From assembly GCA_035048485.1 (NCBI GenBank), contig CM068580.1, forward strand, positions 56,869,983-56,933,982: 64,000 nt of DNA, read 5' to 3'. The notes below the pieces were generated by a model. The model ran no database searches, was not told the origin of the DNA, and saw nothing but the letters and a program-made list of their open reading frames with translations. A program made the position numbers and the translations under genes. The stretch comes from Pteria penguin (lineage: Eukaryota > Mollusca > Bivalvia > Pterioida > Pteriidae). Below, piece by piece: positions 43,965 to 57,441 of the stretch. Position 1 is the first letter of the stretch, and each line of letters starts with the position of its first letter.

Positions 43965-44223
43965 CATACAAGATGTAAAAGATATATGATATGGAGAATA
44001 TCATGCTGCGTATGACATTGACTATTCAATTTAATATTCTACCGACTTGTTTCACTTTCGTTTTGGGGAAATACAACATGGCTTGTATTTCCAGTTCTCT
44101 GTTCAAATGCCGTTTGTCTGATGCGGCAACCGGGTAACAAACGATAACACATTATACACATGAACATCAAGAAAATGCAATTTCCTGTTGTCCTAATGTA
44201 TCTAGAATGATTATTCTGTTTAC

Positions 44224-44465
<242 letters not shown>

Positions 44466-44815
44466 AAAAAATAGTTTTCAGGCCCCGACTCATATATTAT
44501 TGAATCACCCCACCCCTGCATTCGATTTTTCACCATTAATATGTTGGGGTAAATAGAAGCAGTTTATGGTAAATTTGGGATTTTTTGTCCGTGTCTATTC
44601 TGAACTCTATTGTGTGCATAATCTTTATCCTCCAAGCCTTTAAATAAATTAGTAAATATTTGCTTACCTCAAGGAAAGATAAACATTCATATAACAAGTA
44701 AACAAAGAAGTACCGAAGAGTTAACCACATCTCAAAGTTCATGGAATCAAGGGACAGTTATCGTGTACAATGTCATTTTCAGACAAATGTGAACTCCAAA
44801 TAAACTGAGGTGGGA

Positions 44816-45221
44816 CCAGGGTCCGGCGCCAAAAACTGAGAATATACTTAAGTCAAAAATTTTATTATAATTTATTCCATTATCAAACGTTCATATAAAT
44901 TTTAATGCAGTTTTTTTCAGTTTATGGCGCCGGACCCAGGTGCCCGGGACAAGTAAGCGTCCACTGGTTGCATGCAACACATTGGAAAGGCGATCTGGGT
45001 CCGGTGCCATAAACTGAGAATATACTCAAAAGTCAAAATTTCATATTCTTCTGTTCATCAATGAATTAATAACTGGGATTTGGATTTTATTTAGTTTTAT
45101 TCTACTGATAAATTGAATTAAACCATTCTGCATTAAAATTTATTTGAACGTTTGATAATGGAATAAATTAAATAAAATTTTTGACTTAAGTATATTCTCA
45201 GTTTATAGCGCCGGGTCCTGG
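44816..45221. mobile_element. Inverted-repeat element with arms of about 95 bp
   Basis: CCAGGGTCCGGCGCCAAAAA at the left and, in reverse, CCAGGACCCGGCGCTATAAA at the right. The arms run through 'GAGAATATACTTAAGTCAAA' and 'ATTCCATTATCAAACGTTCA'. A second, partly nested copy of the same end lies at 44930-45045. A related copy is at 63190. Confidence 0.75.
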
Positions 45222-45670
45222 AATCAGAAGGAGAGGCATGAGAACAATTTTTCCCTCTTTTCTTCGTTTGGCCTAAATAGATTGATATACTGTTGACTAT
45301 TGTTTAACAATTGATTGTTTTTGTTTAAAACAAGAAATGAATAAACTGTTTCCGAGTTTTCGATTTCAGTTTGAAACTCTGAAATATAACCCTAAAAGCA
45401 CATGACAGGAGACAAACATTGACGTTACAATTATAAAATTCTAAAAATCATTACAAATCAAAGAGTAAATCTGTATTTTTGTGTTTGAGTAGATATTACT
45501 GTTTTCTCTACGGCTTTTTCACTTGTGAGCATTTTGCTTACATAATTATAGATAATTATCATGTGCATATGGACAAACATTTTCACTTAAATTAGAAATT
45601 TTATTTGAAAAGGAAATGGGCTATTTAAGATATGTTTTTGTTTTAATTTGTTTTCCCTTTAAATTTTTTA

Positions 45671-45901
45671 TCGTTTTCTTCCATTAGAATTTAAATAAAA
45701 GAAACTCTGCAGTTCCAAAACCATAAACGACTGTAGTACACAGTTCATCAATATCCATCCAACAGATTGTAAATTGCTCCAAAATAACATGTCAATACCA
45801 CAACGTTGTGGGCACTGAACGAAAGAACAAAAAGCGTTCAGAGAGAAACATACACAAAAGTCAAGGAGACTCTGTGATGACGTCATGAAAATCTTGATTG
45901 A
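45671..45901 (+). repeat. Dispersed duplication, copy 1
   Basis: Matches 46787-47030 with few substitutions and one 12-base length difference, about 1.12 kb apart. Both contain GATGACGTCATG, a full CRE palindrome. The minus-strand frame is open in both, but the changes include several that alter residues, so coding is unproven. Confidence 0.8.
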
Positions 45902-46349
45902 CTGCGAGATGATAACATCCTTGACATTTGTTTTGTACAGCGGAAAACAAATAACTTGATGTGTAAGAATCTTTGATGAAATGGTTGCCGGCTAATTAGT
46001 CGCTCCCGAGCTCATCTCTTACTACATTACGAAAACGGAAACCGAAGCGTCCACATAAAAGCTTAAGCGTCAATGAGAAGTGTCGTGAACGTAAATATTT
46101 TTGTTGATCAGGGGCAACTTGAGTATATGTCTGAAATATTAAGTGCGCATTGCTGCTGGAAAAAACCCCCTAATTTCTTTTTCTTTCTTCGTTGATTCAT
46201 CCATAACCCCCACCCCCAGTCTTTCAAAAATAAATTTTCAAAAATAAATAAATGAAAATAATAAAATTGCATCGGTAGACCAACAAGCATACCACATGAA
46301 AAGTAGCAATATTAAAACTAATAATGTTATAATATTAAAATCCAGTTAG

Positions 46350-46652
46350 AGCTTTGTGGATGGAATTGGAAAACTGGATTCGTTTTAACACAAATTTAAA
46401 TATTTTCTTATCACCATCCAATATAATATTTGGAGTTCATCAATATAATTGTAATACATTAAACTTAATTATTATTCTCCTTAAATGTTTCATTTATATA
46501 AAATCAAGACAAAGTGCCAGTATGACTTTCTGTGGTTTTAAAACATATTTGTTGAATTACTATGAGGCTGAAAGGTACATGTATCTTAGAAAAGGAGGTG
46601 AAGATGAATTTAATAAGCGATGGCACACTTGGAAAAACTTGTTTGTAGCCTA
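46350..46652 (+). mobile_element. LINE extreme C-terminal fragment
   Basis: An open frame ending at 46652 has I-I-F-G-V-H, L-N-L-I-I-I-L-L-K-C-F-I-Y and a tail with E-A-E-R-Y-M-Y and F-N-K-R-W-H-T-W. This order matches the last 100 residues of LINE RT proteins, just downstream of the terminal Cys/His motif. It is 5' truncated and has no catalytic part. Confidence 0.6.
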
Positions 46653-46786
46653 AACTCTATTATCATTATTATTATACAACTTGCTCATACTTTAACTATT
46701 GTGAACGTAATATCTAATTATCATTATCTGGTAACTGCTTAAGTCCCCTTCTGGTCCAGAGCGGAGCCCTGAGCCTGAAATTTTGA

Positions 46787-47030
46787 TCGTTTTCTTCCAT
46801 TAGAATTTAAATGGCAATGCGGAATAAAAGAAACTCTGCAGTTCCAAAACAATAAACAACTGTAGTACACAGTTCATCAATATCCATCCAACAGATTCTA
46901 AATTGCTCCAAAATAACATGTCAATACCACAACGTTGTGGACACTGAACGAAAGAACAAAAAGCGTTCAGCGAGAAACATACACAAAAGTCAAGGAGACT
47001 CTGTGATGACGTCATGGAAATCTTAATTGA
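46787..47030 (+). repeat. Dispersed duplication, copy 2
   Basis: The partner of 45671-45901, here inside a longer minus-strand frame (47168-46800). A second short repeat, CCCTTCTGGTCCAGA(G/T)CGGAGCCCT, occurs just before this copy (46746) and again after it (47117), as if the unit lies between direct repeats. Confidence 0.8.
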
Positions 47031-47578
47031 AAATCGCAAAAACAGAAATGGTAAAAATCCAGGTTTTGGAATTAGAGGGGTGAAGTCAGGCCAGGGATCT
47101 AGTATCTGCTTAAGCTCCCTTCTGGTCCAGATCGGAGCCCTGGTAGTGGGAGGACCAGGAGGCAACACCCCGTCTCCGAAGACCCTGCAATCTGACGGTA
47201 TTAGGGCGCAAAATCACGTCGTTAATCAGTACTGCAGTTGCCTTATAATCGAAACTTTTAGATACTATTCACGTCTTTTCCATTTATGTAATTCTGGTTG
47301 TGCCTTTGGTGGAGTTTATCATACAGCTGACTCTGCGACATCGCAAAATCCGCCATCACATCTGGCCTTTTCTCATGTACATTACTACTCGTGGACAGTA
47401 CTGAAGCAACTGTAGATGGAGAGTTTTGAAAGAGAAATTGCGACCTTCCATATATGCTTTGCAGTCAGGAAAGGGGAGGGTTTGGATTGAAGCAATAAAT
47501 CTATCCAAAATGACCCGGAAAATTCGAGAAGATGTACAATTATCGGATACTAGTCTGTCAGGATGACAATTATCGATG

Positions 47579-47580
<2 letters not shown>

Positions 47581-47630
<50 letters not shown>
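47581..47630. repeat. (TC)n microsatellite
   Basis: About 50 bases of TC, directly next to a CAGTGGTGGATTCAGAGG-type transposon end (minus strand, about 47637-47692). Confidence 0.9.
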
Positions 47631-47636
<6 letters not shown>

Positions 47637-47692
47637 AAGGGGGAGGGCGAAGCGTTCCTTCCTACCCCCACCTCTGAATCCACCACTGGTCT

Positions 47693-49269
47693 TTTACAAC
47701 CACGGTTCTCTGTTCCTAACTACTGATTATCTTTACAAGATCAACCTGTATTAGGAGGCCACCTGCCTTAATCGACCACTTTTCCACTTTCCATTTTGTG
47801 GTCGCTTAAAGCAGGTTAGACAGAACTTGAGCATATTTAAAAACACCAGAATGCATTTTGTGATCAAATTATTCCTTTCAATGTTTGCAAATGTCATAGA
47901 ACTTGGGTTTGAAACTTAAAATCGTGTAGAGAATCAACAGGAAAACCAAAGAAAAAGATGGTAACATTTTGCTGTGTCATTTACTTCTTATATTCAAGTT
48001 ACTATTCGTTCATATCAAAACTTTTGATAAGAGCATGAATTTAGTGAGTTTTAACGTTTTTCTTCGAGTTTCAATGAAACTGGAATTCATCATAATCAAA
48101 AAGGATAAACCGACGGAAAAAATCCAACAAAGGTATTGAAACTCAATATTTTCTTTCGGGCTATACATGTATTTTGTTTGTTCGTATTACTACAGAAATC
48201 TACTATACTATTCAGACCATAATCAGAAAAAATATAAAGGGTTCTTTATATATAGTCAAAATATGACTCTGAAAATATCAAAATATGATACTTTATTACT
48301 TTTGAGTACGTCTCCTTCCCCAAAACCTTTCTCTAGGTCTGACTCATCTTGATTCATAACTTCGGGGTTTTTTTACATTCTTACAGTTTATTGTAACTAC
48401 TTGATAAATTATGAAAACCGTTGCATGCAAATAAATGTTACGACAATTCAAAGTGTGAAAGTCTATAGAAATGCATGAAAAACTCGGGTGATTACAAACT
48501 ATGACACGAAATGCATTTGCAAGAAGAGGAGTGTAACTGATTGCTTCAGGATGAACACACAACGAGTGCGCAACCTTGACTGGTTCGTTCTTATATAACT
48601 TCGATTTATTATTGCATCTGCTCTAAATATCTCGTATACAGCTTATAATAAAACAAACAATTTCAAATACAATAAGAAAGGACGTTCCTATAAAACCCCG
48701 ATTAATTTTGATTGTATCGGAGTTCTAATGCTATTGTAATCCCTAGGAACATACCGTTCGACCAAACTCTGGTACGTGCATTCCTATAAAAATTCTATTC
48801 ATTTCGATTATATAGTATTTCCTCCGCAGTAGCTGTCTCGATATGAGACCATGTCTTTCTGCAATTGATTTCAATCAAGCAATGAACCAAATCAAATCTG
48901 GTTAGAACTATAGCTTTTGATAACAGAGGCTAACACTTTGACGTCATTGAGGAGTGATTTGAATATTGAACGTTAAGGTCAATCGGCTGCAAGCAGACGA
49001 CAATGTAAACAAGGAGTACAGCTAAACTACGGATGGTTGATGGAATCGATAATTTCGTTCAGAGCTATAGTCAGGAGCCCCTTCGATGTTTCCAGACTCC
49101 TTCATGGTACGGTCCCGCATCTAATTTTCTTTGTCGTCTGCTTCATTTATCATAATCGGCAATACTACACTGGTCAGGAAAGTAAATCAGAACGGCTCGT
49201 TAAATTGATATTAAAAATGTCCACTGACATACAGTTTCAAAAGATGTTCTTTCATGTTGCGCAGTTATT
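47693..49269. other. No gene recognised
   Basis: AT-rich, stops in all frames apart from short unsupported stretches. Confidence 0.45.
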
Positions 49270-49504
49270 GTCAATGAGTAAATATGGTAATGACATCTGT
49301 CTGATGCATTGCATAGAAATTTCTACCTTTGCAACAGACCCACCCGAAGCAGTGAGGGATCTTTTACATGCCAGGCCTACCGTGACACGGGACCTCGGTT
49401 TTTACTGTCTCATCCGAAAGACAGAACATCGATGCGCTCAGGGCGGGAGGCGAACCCGGGATTAAGTCACGAGTCGAGCACCTTATCCACCAGGTCACAC
49501 CGGC
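49270..49504 (-). mobile_element. Near full-length tRNA-headed SINE
   Basis: On the minus strand it begins GCCGGTGTGACCTGGTGGAT (A box), then CCCGGGTTCGCCTCC (B box). The core has CGGTTTTTACTGTCTCATCC on the plus strand and TCCCTCACTGCTTCGG on the minus strand. The 3' end fades near 49270 without a clear tetranucleotide tail. Confidence 0.72.
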
Positions 49505-50372
49505 TTTTCAGTATTTTAAAATACAGTTGATATGATTCTTTCGACGTATCCGTCGTAAAATAAAATAAATCAAAATTATATAAAACACTCTCAGAATAAA
49601 TAAAAAAAAATTGATATAAAATGGATAGAGTAAATAAAATAAAATAAAATGAAATAAAAATAGAGTAAAAAATATACTTGAACATAAATTGAAATTTATT
49701 GTGTTATACAAAAGAAGTTTTGTTTGTGACATTTTCTCCACTTTTCTCCACAGAATTGTTTCATCTTTGTTGCAACGACCAGCGTTAAGTGAATCATTAT
49801 ATCCCAAGAAACTCGCCCATATTTGGGAGCCATCTTCCCCTGCCTTGAACAGGGACCTACTCCACACTCGCAGAGGTTAAACACTAGAACGAGTTTCAGG
49901 GATTTTCGATTACCGCTTATATCATATATTAAAATATGACTCACATTTCTGATAATTTGAAAATCAAGAATTGCACAATAGATTTATGACAAGTTCTTGG
50001 ATACTTAACATTAAGAATAGATTGATGTCCAGGACTTATTTCGTCATTCAGATTATTGCGAATCAAGTCATATCTTTACACAGACAATTTAGTGATGGAA
50101 TTTTATAATCATTGAGATCGTCACGAGCTCTACTATTTCCTCTGGTAATTGCATTAGAATTATGACCACCTGCTGTTCACACAATTTCTCTTCAGAATCT
50201 TAACTAAGATAATTGTTTATTAATTAAGACCATATGTTGCTCACATACTCCTATAATTCCTGATTGTACAAGGTTTATAAAGTTTTCAATGAGGACCGAA
50301 TACAATTACTAATATTTTGTCAGCCAGACATGAATAAAATTTATGAATATTTATTTTATCTATAAGCAAATA
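49505..50372. other. No gene recognised
   Basis: Overlapping minus-strand frames (49508-49867, 49696-49944) are dominated by AT-rich low-complexity sequence and have no motif. Confidence 0.4.
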
Positions 50373-50560
50373 AAAGAAAAAAAAAAGGAGTTACTGGCTC
50401 AGATATGTGGCAGAAGTCACCATGGAGCTATACAATACATGAATATAAATAATATACTAGCACATATAACACATTACAAAAATATTTGATTGTAGTGCAA
50501 TTACAATACCGACTTAGGACGATCATTTAATTTGACAAAAGCCAAACAAATGGTGTGGTT
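50373..50560 (-). mobile_element. Second 5'-truncated copy of the retroelement 3' end
   Basis: AAAGGAGTTACTGGCTCAGA through CAAACAAATGGTGTGGTTAA matches 3920-4110 with few changes. It is shorter than the 10325 copy but has the same 3' end. Confidence 0.8.
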
Positions 50561-51529
50561 AATAAAAGTCCGAAATTTTGTTTAGATAAAAAGATTTCAA
50601 GAGTTTTATTTTAGTAATACTGATATGACGATAGATTTTAGTGTCTTTGCTGTATATTAAGAGAACAATCCACATAATGCTACTTTCGACATTTTATTTC
50701 TCTGAGATGCATTCACAGATGATCTATATGGAACAACTTTCCCACTACACGTGCGAAATGATGTTGTTATTTAAAAAGTTAAATTTGAATAGTTCCAACT
50801 TTTGCACTTAATTGCTGACTTATGATAATAGATATTTTTTTTTTTTTTGTGACACGAAGCGTTACTCTGTTATCATCGGTGTTCTGGGCGCCGCCATATT
50901 GAATTCTTGGGATTCACCCCTTTGCTCATGCATTCCTACACCAAGGAAATAGGTCCATGGTGATATGCATTAAATATGCATATATTCATGAAAAATGATA
51001 CTGTTTGTATGTGAATATTCATCAAATTATTTAGGAAGATGTGTGGAAAGTTTATACCAGAGCTGAACAAACGCGATGATTATTTTTTAGACTTCCTTGC
51101 ATATAACCTGTTTTCATTCAGTCGTTGATTACTACGCACTGATCGCACATTTCCGGGCCTTTCCGACGGCCCTTGCCAACCTCAGTAACAACAAGCTTTT
51201 GAGGACGTTATGCCGAAAAATTGATGTTTTAATTGATTTAAGTGGGACAACAGACTGTATAAGTTAAATTTATTCCCCTCCGTATTGTAAACATTCTACG
51301 TGAGTTTCACTAGAGCTAGGTAAAAACTAATTTCTTTTGAGATTTTTGCACGTGGACGTTTTATTATGCTATCGTTTACTATTGCCACTCGCCAGAGTTT
51401 ACATTTTATATGATCTACAAAAAACATTTTATTACATTATAATTGTATCTAGTCTCAAGGTTTTAAATTTTCAATAAACTTGTTACTGAAAAATTAAAAG
51501 TTTTTTTAACATCACTTTTTCTTATCCGC
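50561..51529. other. No gene recognised
   Basis: A slightly GC-richer patch at 50860-50950 (GGCGCCGCCATATTGAATTC) could be promoter or transposon sequence, but no frame supports a gene. Confidence 0.4.
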
Positions 51530-52660
51530 TTCTGTGAAAGTGAGGGGACATAAAACCTCACTCCTCCAACTGTCAATCTGTCACAAAACCATTAACCTGG
51601 ACTATAACTTTTGATCCAGTAGGTGTACGATTTTGAAACTTTGAAATGTAAATTCCTTGTAATGAGACCTTCCATTTCAGACCATTACTTTTGACCTCTT
51701 AGAATTCTTTGAATTCGCTTGTTTCCTCTTGACATTTATGTATCCTCAGGAACACCCTCATCTGATTACAACTCCCTCCTAATTACAAACAATTTGATTC
51801 ACCATGTCTTTCCTCTCTTTGTACACATCAAATCCACAGCAAATGCTCGGAGCAAGGACAGTGTTAGATCACCTTGACATAGTTTAGATGATCTTGTGGT
51901 ATAGGCCTGGCATCTGCAACCGTTTAACCTGTTTGGAAAACTCGGTTCTGGACAAACTACAAATGCTACAAGTAGCAAAAATCTTGGGATATAGACTTGA
52001 TTGCATGCTTTGGAAGCTGCATGTGACATAATTTCTCAGGTTGAGTGACATAGTTAGCCTTTTGGGGTTCCTCAATTCTGGACAAGCTACAAGTACTAAA
52101 CTTACACTAACTAATTAACTACTAACTAACTAAAAACTTTAACCTTGATCATAACTTTTTATATGTATAAAGTAGGGCCTTCATATTTGGTATGTGTGTC
52201 CCTCTTTGCAATATCTTTCCGTTGGTACCAGAAGTTTTAATAATGTGACCTTGAACGTGACCTTTGACCTACTTCAATGTAACTTTCTGACTGTAAGACG
52301 TAGACGTAACCCGAAAGCGAGGTACCACAATTCTCGGAATTTGCTTGTTCCGTTTGAGTCATTTTGGTAACCTGTTTGGGGCACAAGTATCTAAGTTATG
52401 AACAGTACAAGTACCAAACTTGCACCAATGATTCATCTATGGGTTGCACACTAGAGCACCTGGTTCGGTTGCTTCATGTGATTTGGTTTACCTGTTTGAG
52501 GTACCTCAGCTGCGACAGACTAGTAAAAATAAAAGAAGTTTGACTCGACCGTATGCCAAGTCACCTCGAATAAACAGTGTGTGAAAAATCCCCAACTTGC
52601 GCTAATGGTTCATCTTGGGATGCAGACTTGAGCGCATGCTTCGTATAACTATTCCCATTT
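51530..52660 (+). repeat. Second copy of the composite dispersed repeat
   Basis: Starts GAGGGGACATAAAACCTCAC and carries repeated blocks with 'TGGACAAACTACAAATGCTA', 'TTCATCTTGGGATGCAGACTT' (less its last base) and 'GTGACCTTGAACGTGACCTT'. The block order resembles 7690-8350. It includes a perfect DR1 nuclear-receptor motif at 52259-52271. Confidence 0.6.
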
Positions 52661-53247
52661 CAATTTTGTTTTATTAAAAGAAAATTAATTTAAATAGCTC
52701 AATAATGATTCAAAGTCATTTTGAATTTGTGCCGTTAATTCTAAGAATGAAATTAGTCCTGAATTAATACAATTAATAACACAATTTCCTCTTCATCTTC
52801 ATATGAGTGTCACTCAGGGCCTTCAGTCCTTTGATTTTTTGCCATGTTTTTATAAAACGGAAGGAGGTATTGAAGAATTACTTGACCATATCTAAGAGTT
52901 AGTGTTCTCTTAAGCACCGAATTAGATTATATTTCCCAAAACAATATATATGCATACACTGCACGTGTAAATTTCTATGTAATGCATAGAGTTCCTTTAT
53001 CATATTAGTGAAATAATCCTACCATGTTGTGAACCCTCCCCTCAAAACCCCCATAAATTAACAACAACAACAACAACAACAACAAAAAATAAAAGAAATA
53101 TATGCTACAAGCAGCTTATATTTAACGAGACAAATTCTAGTAAGGTCACTTTTACCACTTTAGCGACAACTAATTAGAGGGAGATGAAACTTGTTATTTT
53201 ACTGACTAGAAAATACTTTGAATTAATAGCTTAATAACCTTTTTCCC

Positions 53248-53410
53248 AATTTTACATGATGTAAGTGGCAATACCGGACAAATGCAAAATTGCCACTTAG
53301 ATTTGCGTCAAATTCCTGTGACATCACATTCCAAGCGTTAACGTCATAATGAAAATTCCGGCAAAAATTAGTTTGTCAGGTATAAAACCCCTTACATCAT
53401 TTAAAATTGT
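53248..53410. mobile_element. MITE related to the 13670 element
   Basis: CAATTTTACATGATGTAAG at the left pairs with CTTACATCATTTAAAATTG at the right. The interior 'GAAAATTCCGGCAAAAATTA' and 'ACGTCATAATG' match the corresponding arm of the 13670 element. Confidence 0.65.
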
Positions 53411-53557
53411 AAAACGTTCTATTTAATAACATACTTTAACGATCTGATTTGATCACATGCTTGTGTAATTGTTAGTTTGATATCTAGATATAATCAGGAA
53501 GTTTTCATCTTGAATATTGTGAATTATCTATTACCAGTACACAATTTACTGTGACAG

Positions 53558-53752
53558 TGGCAGGTCCAAGATTTCTGAAAGGGGGTGGGGGTGGTGTATG
53601 TCAAGTATTAGTCAAAATAGTCAGCAATTTTTAGTGCCAAATCTAGAATTTTACTCATATCACTTGATTTTTTTCAACCTGATCATCTATATATGTCTTG
53701 TAAATGTTTGGCAAAAAGTGGGATACGGGCCACCTCTAAATCCGCCACTGCG
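53558..53752. mobile_element. MITE with CAGTGGCGGAT-like ends
   Basis: CAGTGGCAGGTCCAAGA at the left and, in reverse, CAGTGGCGGATTTAGAGG at the right, with G-rich and C-rich stretches just inside. Same family as 37563-37778. Confidence 0.55.
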
Positions 53753-54726
53753 GCACAGGTTCCAGCTTTATCTTCTAAGCCTATGATGCATAACTGACTT
53801 GATCATGAATCAAGAGAGATTTGTACCCGGGTCCCCCTGATTTTAAAATGTACTCGCTGCTAACTACATGATCTCAAAGGCTTTAGCTTTCAGCACTTCC
53901 AATCTCCGTGAAGCAAAACAAGCGTTGGTCTTATCATAGAAAACTTTGAAACCTTAATTCATTATTCATAATTAAAAAGAAATAGTGCAGCATCTGTGAC
54001 TGAATATCGAGATGATAATATGATACTCCATGTATTTGTTTCCTTTTAGTATTGATTTCAGGTGTATCCAATATATAAAACTTTGATTTTGTATATATAT
54101 CTACAGCACCAGAACTCGGTGTATTGAAAGATTGGTAAACAGAGTACGGTACATATATTCTTCTGTATGTAAAACTGTTTTTAATCTTACATTGCTTATA
54201 ATGATAACAATATTGTTAAACCCCCCCCCCCCTCCACACACACACACTCAATGTCAAATTGACAAATTAAAAAAACAAAACACACCAAAAAAAAAAACCC
54301 CAAACAAACACCCCCCCCCCATTGTGACGTCAATCAGTTCTATGGAAACTGGTGTAAAAATAGGGAAATAATATAGAAATTTGTATTCTCGCATACGAGA
54401 CTGAAGAATTCCACCGGAAGTGGGGTTCTAGATCGATATGGAACATCGATCTAGCACGGTGTATTACTACGTAATTATTACTATACATATTGAGATACAA
54501 AATTTTTTTAATTAACTCTTTTTATATTCATTTCTTTGTTTACTTATGTTGACTGGTTTCATGTTCTTATTACGCACTATCATTGTTATCAAAATAACTT
54601 TCCAATCTAGAACTATTTTTAGCTTAGTATTAAAACTAGGACAAAGATGTGTAAAGTGTCAAGAATGAAGAATCACTGAAAGGGGGTAGAAAGGGGGTTT
54701 ATTTGGCCAAAAAAAAAAAAAAATCA

Positions 54727-54863
54727 AGAATCATCTCTCGTCCCAGATCGAAAGATATCATTCGAGGGTGACATACTTCAACATAATCCCAAACCGAGGC
54801 GTAAGATGTCGAAGTATGTCGTTCGAGACTGATATCTTTCGATCTAGGACTCGAGGTGATTCT
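54727..54863. mobile_element. MITE with about 55 bp inverted repeats
   Basis: AGAATCATCTCTCGTCCCAG at the left pairs with CTAGGACTCGAGGTGATTCT at the right, and both sides continue through AGATCGAAAGATATCA and ACATACTTC. The total is 137 bp. The 73-codon minus-strand frame covering it is not a gene. Confidence 0.75.
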
Positions 54864-55582
54864 AGATTCACATATTACGTCAACACGGTTTAACGTCAGA
54901 TACCTGCTCATAAGGGACATAACTGTACATGTGTATAACGAAAAGTACCAATGATAGGCTTCATAGCTTAAACCTTTATTATGAAGAATTTAAGTGTTTT
55001 TAAAGTGATCGGCTATAAATTCATTGTAATTTTGTATTGTTCTTGACGTCATTTTTGTGGGAAAACGTTTTATTTCCTGCCTTTAAGACAGGACTGCTGC
55101 AAATGACGGCGAACCCCATTGCACTTAAGTTAAACCCGTCGTTATCTAATACCTTAAAAAGATCAACATCCAAGAACAATATATAATACTAGGATAACCT
55201 AAACATAAAACCCATTTACATCCTATGTTTGTAATATAAAAAGAAATATTACTGAAACAATGGAATCAATAAACAGAGTATTAAAAATTTAGAATGGTAC
55301 ATTACATCAGTGCGATATTTCAAACGTTTGATGTCTCATATCCTGGAAAGGTTATCAATCAATGCTTCAATTTATCGTGACGAACAGCCTGTCCCAGTTT
55401 TTAGCCCACGTGCTTGGCAAACAATTTCAATTTGGCTTTTCCAAATGATGTTGATATATAGCAATCCTTAAACATGCTTCGTCGAGTTAAGCACATCCCC
55501 ACCCATTCCCGAATACCTCTGACTTTTCAAAACTTCATTACTGTATTAAATATTTATCGGTACTATACAGTTTGACACATTG

Positions 55583-55934
55583 GCATATTTGAGTTCTAAT
55601 ATAATTATAAGCCAGGAGACGATAGTATTAAAACCAAAATGTGTTTTCGACGGAGCAGACTGACAAAGCGTTGGAATTTAGTGCAGTCTTAGTACACAGA
55701 CGGGGTCTGATCTCTTGTATGACCGTAAAGCTTTGATTGTGACCTCCGTATACATTGGGCATATTTGAGTTCTAATATAATTATAAGCCAGGAGACGATA
55801 GTATTAAAACCAAAATGTGTTTTCGACGGAGCAGACTGACCAAGCGTTGGAACTTAGTGCAGTCTTAGTACACAGACGGGGTCTGATCTCTTGTATGACC
55901 GTAAAGCTTTGATTGTGACCTCCGTATACATTGG
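55583..55934 (+). repeat. Tandem duplication, two 176 bp copies
   Basis: Copy 1 is 55583-55758 and copy 2 is 55759-55934, differing at two positions (A to C and T to C). ACATTG marks both junctions. No open frame covers it. Recent origin or an assembly duplicate are both possible. Confidence 0.9.
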
Positions 55935-56864
<930 letters not shown>

Positions 56865-57087
56865 GCGTTGTTTTAATATTTTTTCAGATATACGGATGTA
56901 TAGGACGGTACAATTTTAATTTATATCGATTTATGCCGCAGAATTGTATTAATCCACTGACAAATACGATTTTTAAAAGTGCAAACAAATAAAACCATTT
57001 TAGCATGACACAATCGGGATTTCCAGCTCCATACGTATCGTGTTACAGCATCACTGGTGTTCAAGCAGCGGTATCAATTATGCCAAT

Positions 57088-57441
57088 CTATGCTTTTATC
57101 ATCGATGTTTCTCCTAGAATGTATGTTACAGTCATGGTGCATGCGCTAAAAAATCGTATGTCCTCGAAAACAACCTCCTTAAACGGCATCCTTAAAAGTG
57201 TGTATACGTACTGAGAAATATCGATCTCTCCTTCCACCGGTGTAGATGACGGAAAAGCCTCGATCTGAGAACGGATAATTTTCATCAATGACAGATCTTT
57301 CATTGAATCGCTTGACAAAGCCCGCACTTGGCGAATTCCTCGAGCAGATTTAATCACGTGATGTGTAATGGACGACGGTTGCTTAAAAAAGATGGTTACA
57401 AACGGCTGAAAGGACGAAAATGATAGGAGATAAAATGTCAC
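57088..57441 (-). CDS. Unrecognised 117-residue open frame
   Basis: The longest complete ATG frame in the window that is not built on a simple or tandem repeat. It starts at 57441, has a hydrophobic N-terminal stretch (F-Y-L-L-S-F-S-S-F), a polar middle with D-L-S-L-M-K-I-I-R-S-Q-I, and an ordinary mixed C-terminus. The local base composition is a little richer in G+C than its neighbours. There are no recognisable motifs. A shorter plus-strand frame overlaps it, so it may be chance or an exon of a longer gene. Confidence 0.22.
   Translation of the reverse strand: MTFYLLSFSSFQPFVTIFFKQPSSITHHVIKSARGIRQVRALSSDSMKDLSLMKIIRSQIEAFPSSTPVEGEIDISQYVYTLLRMPFKEVVFEDIRFFSACTMTVTYILGETSMIKA

Noticed and set aside
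47014..47415. 133-codon plus-strand frame
   Set aside because: Begins inside the dispersed duplication and has no family motif or splice support.
49508..49867. 119-codon minus-strand frame
   Set aside because: Mostly Phe, Ile and Leu from AT-rich repeats. Overlapping frames give equally long products.
52259..52271. Assignment of the DR1 motif to a nearby gene's promoter
   Set aside because: No gene lies nearby and the motif is inside a dispersed repeat.
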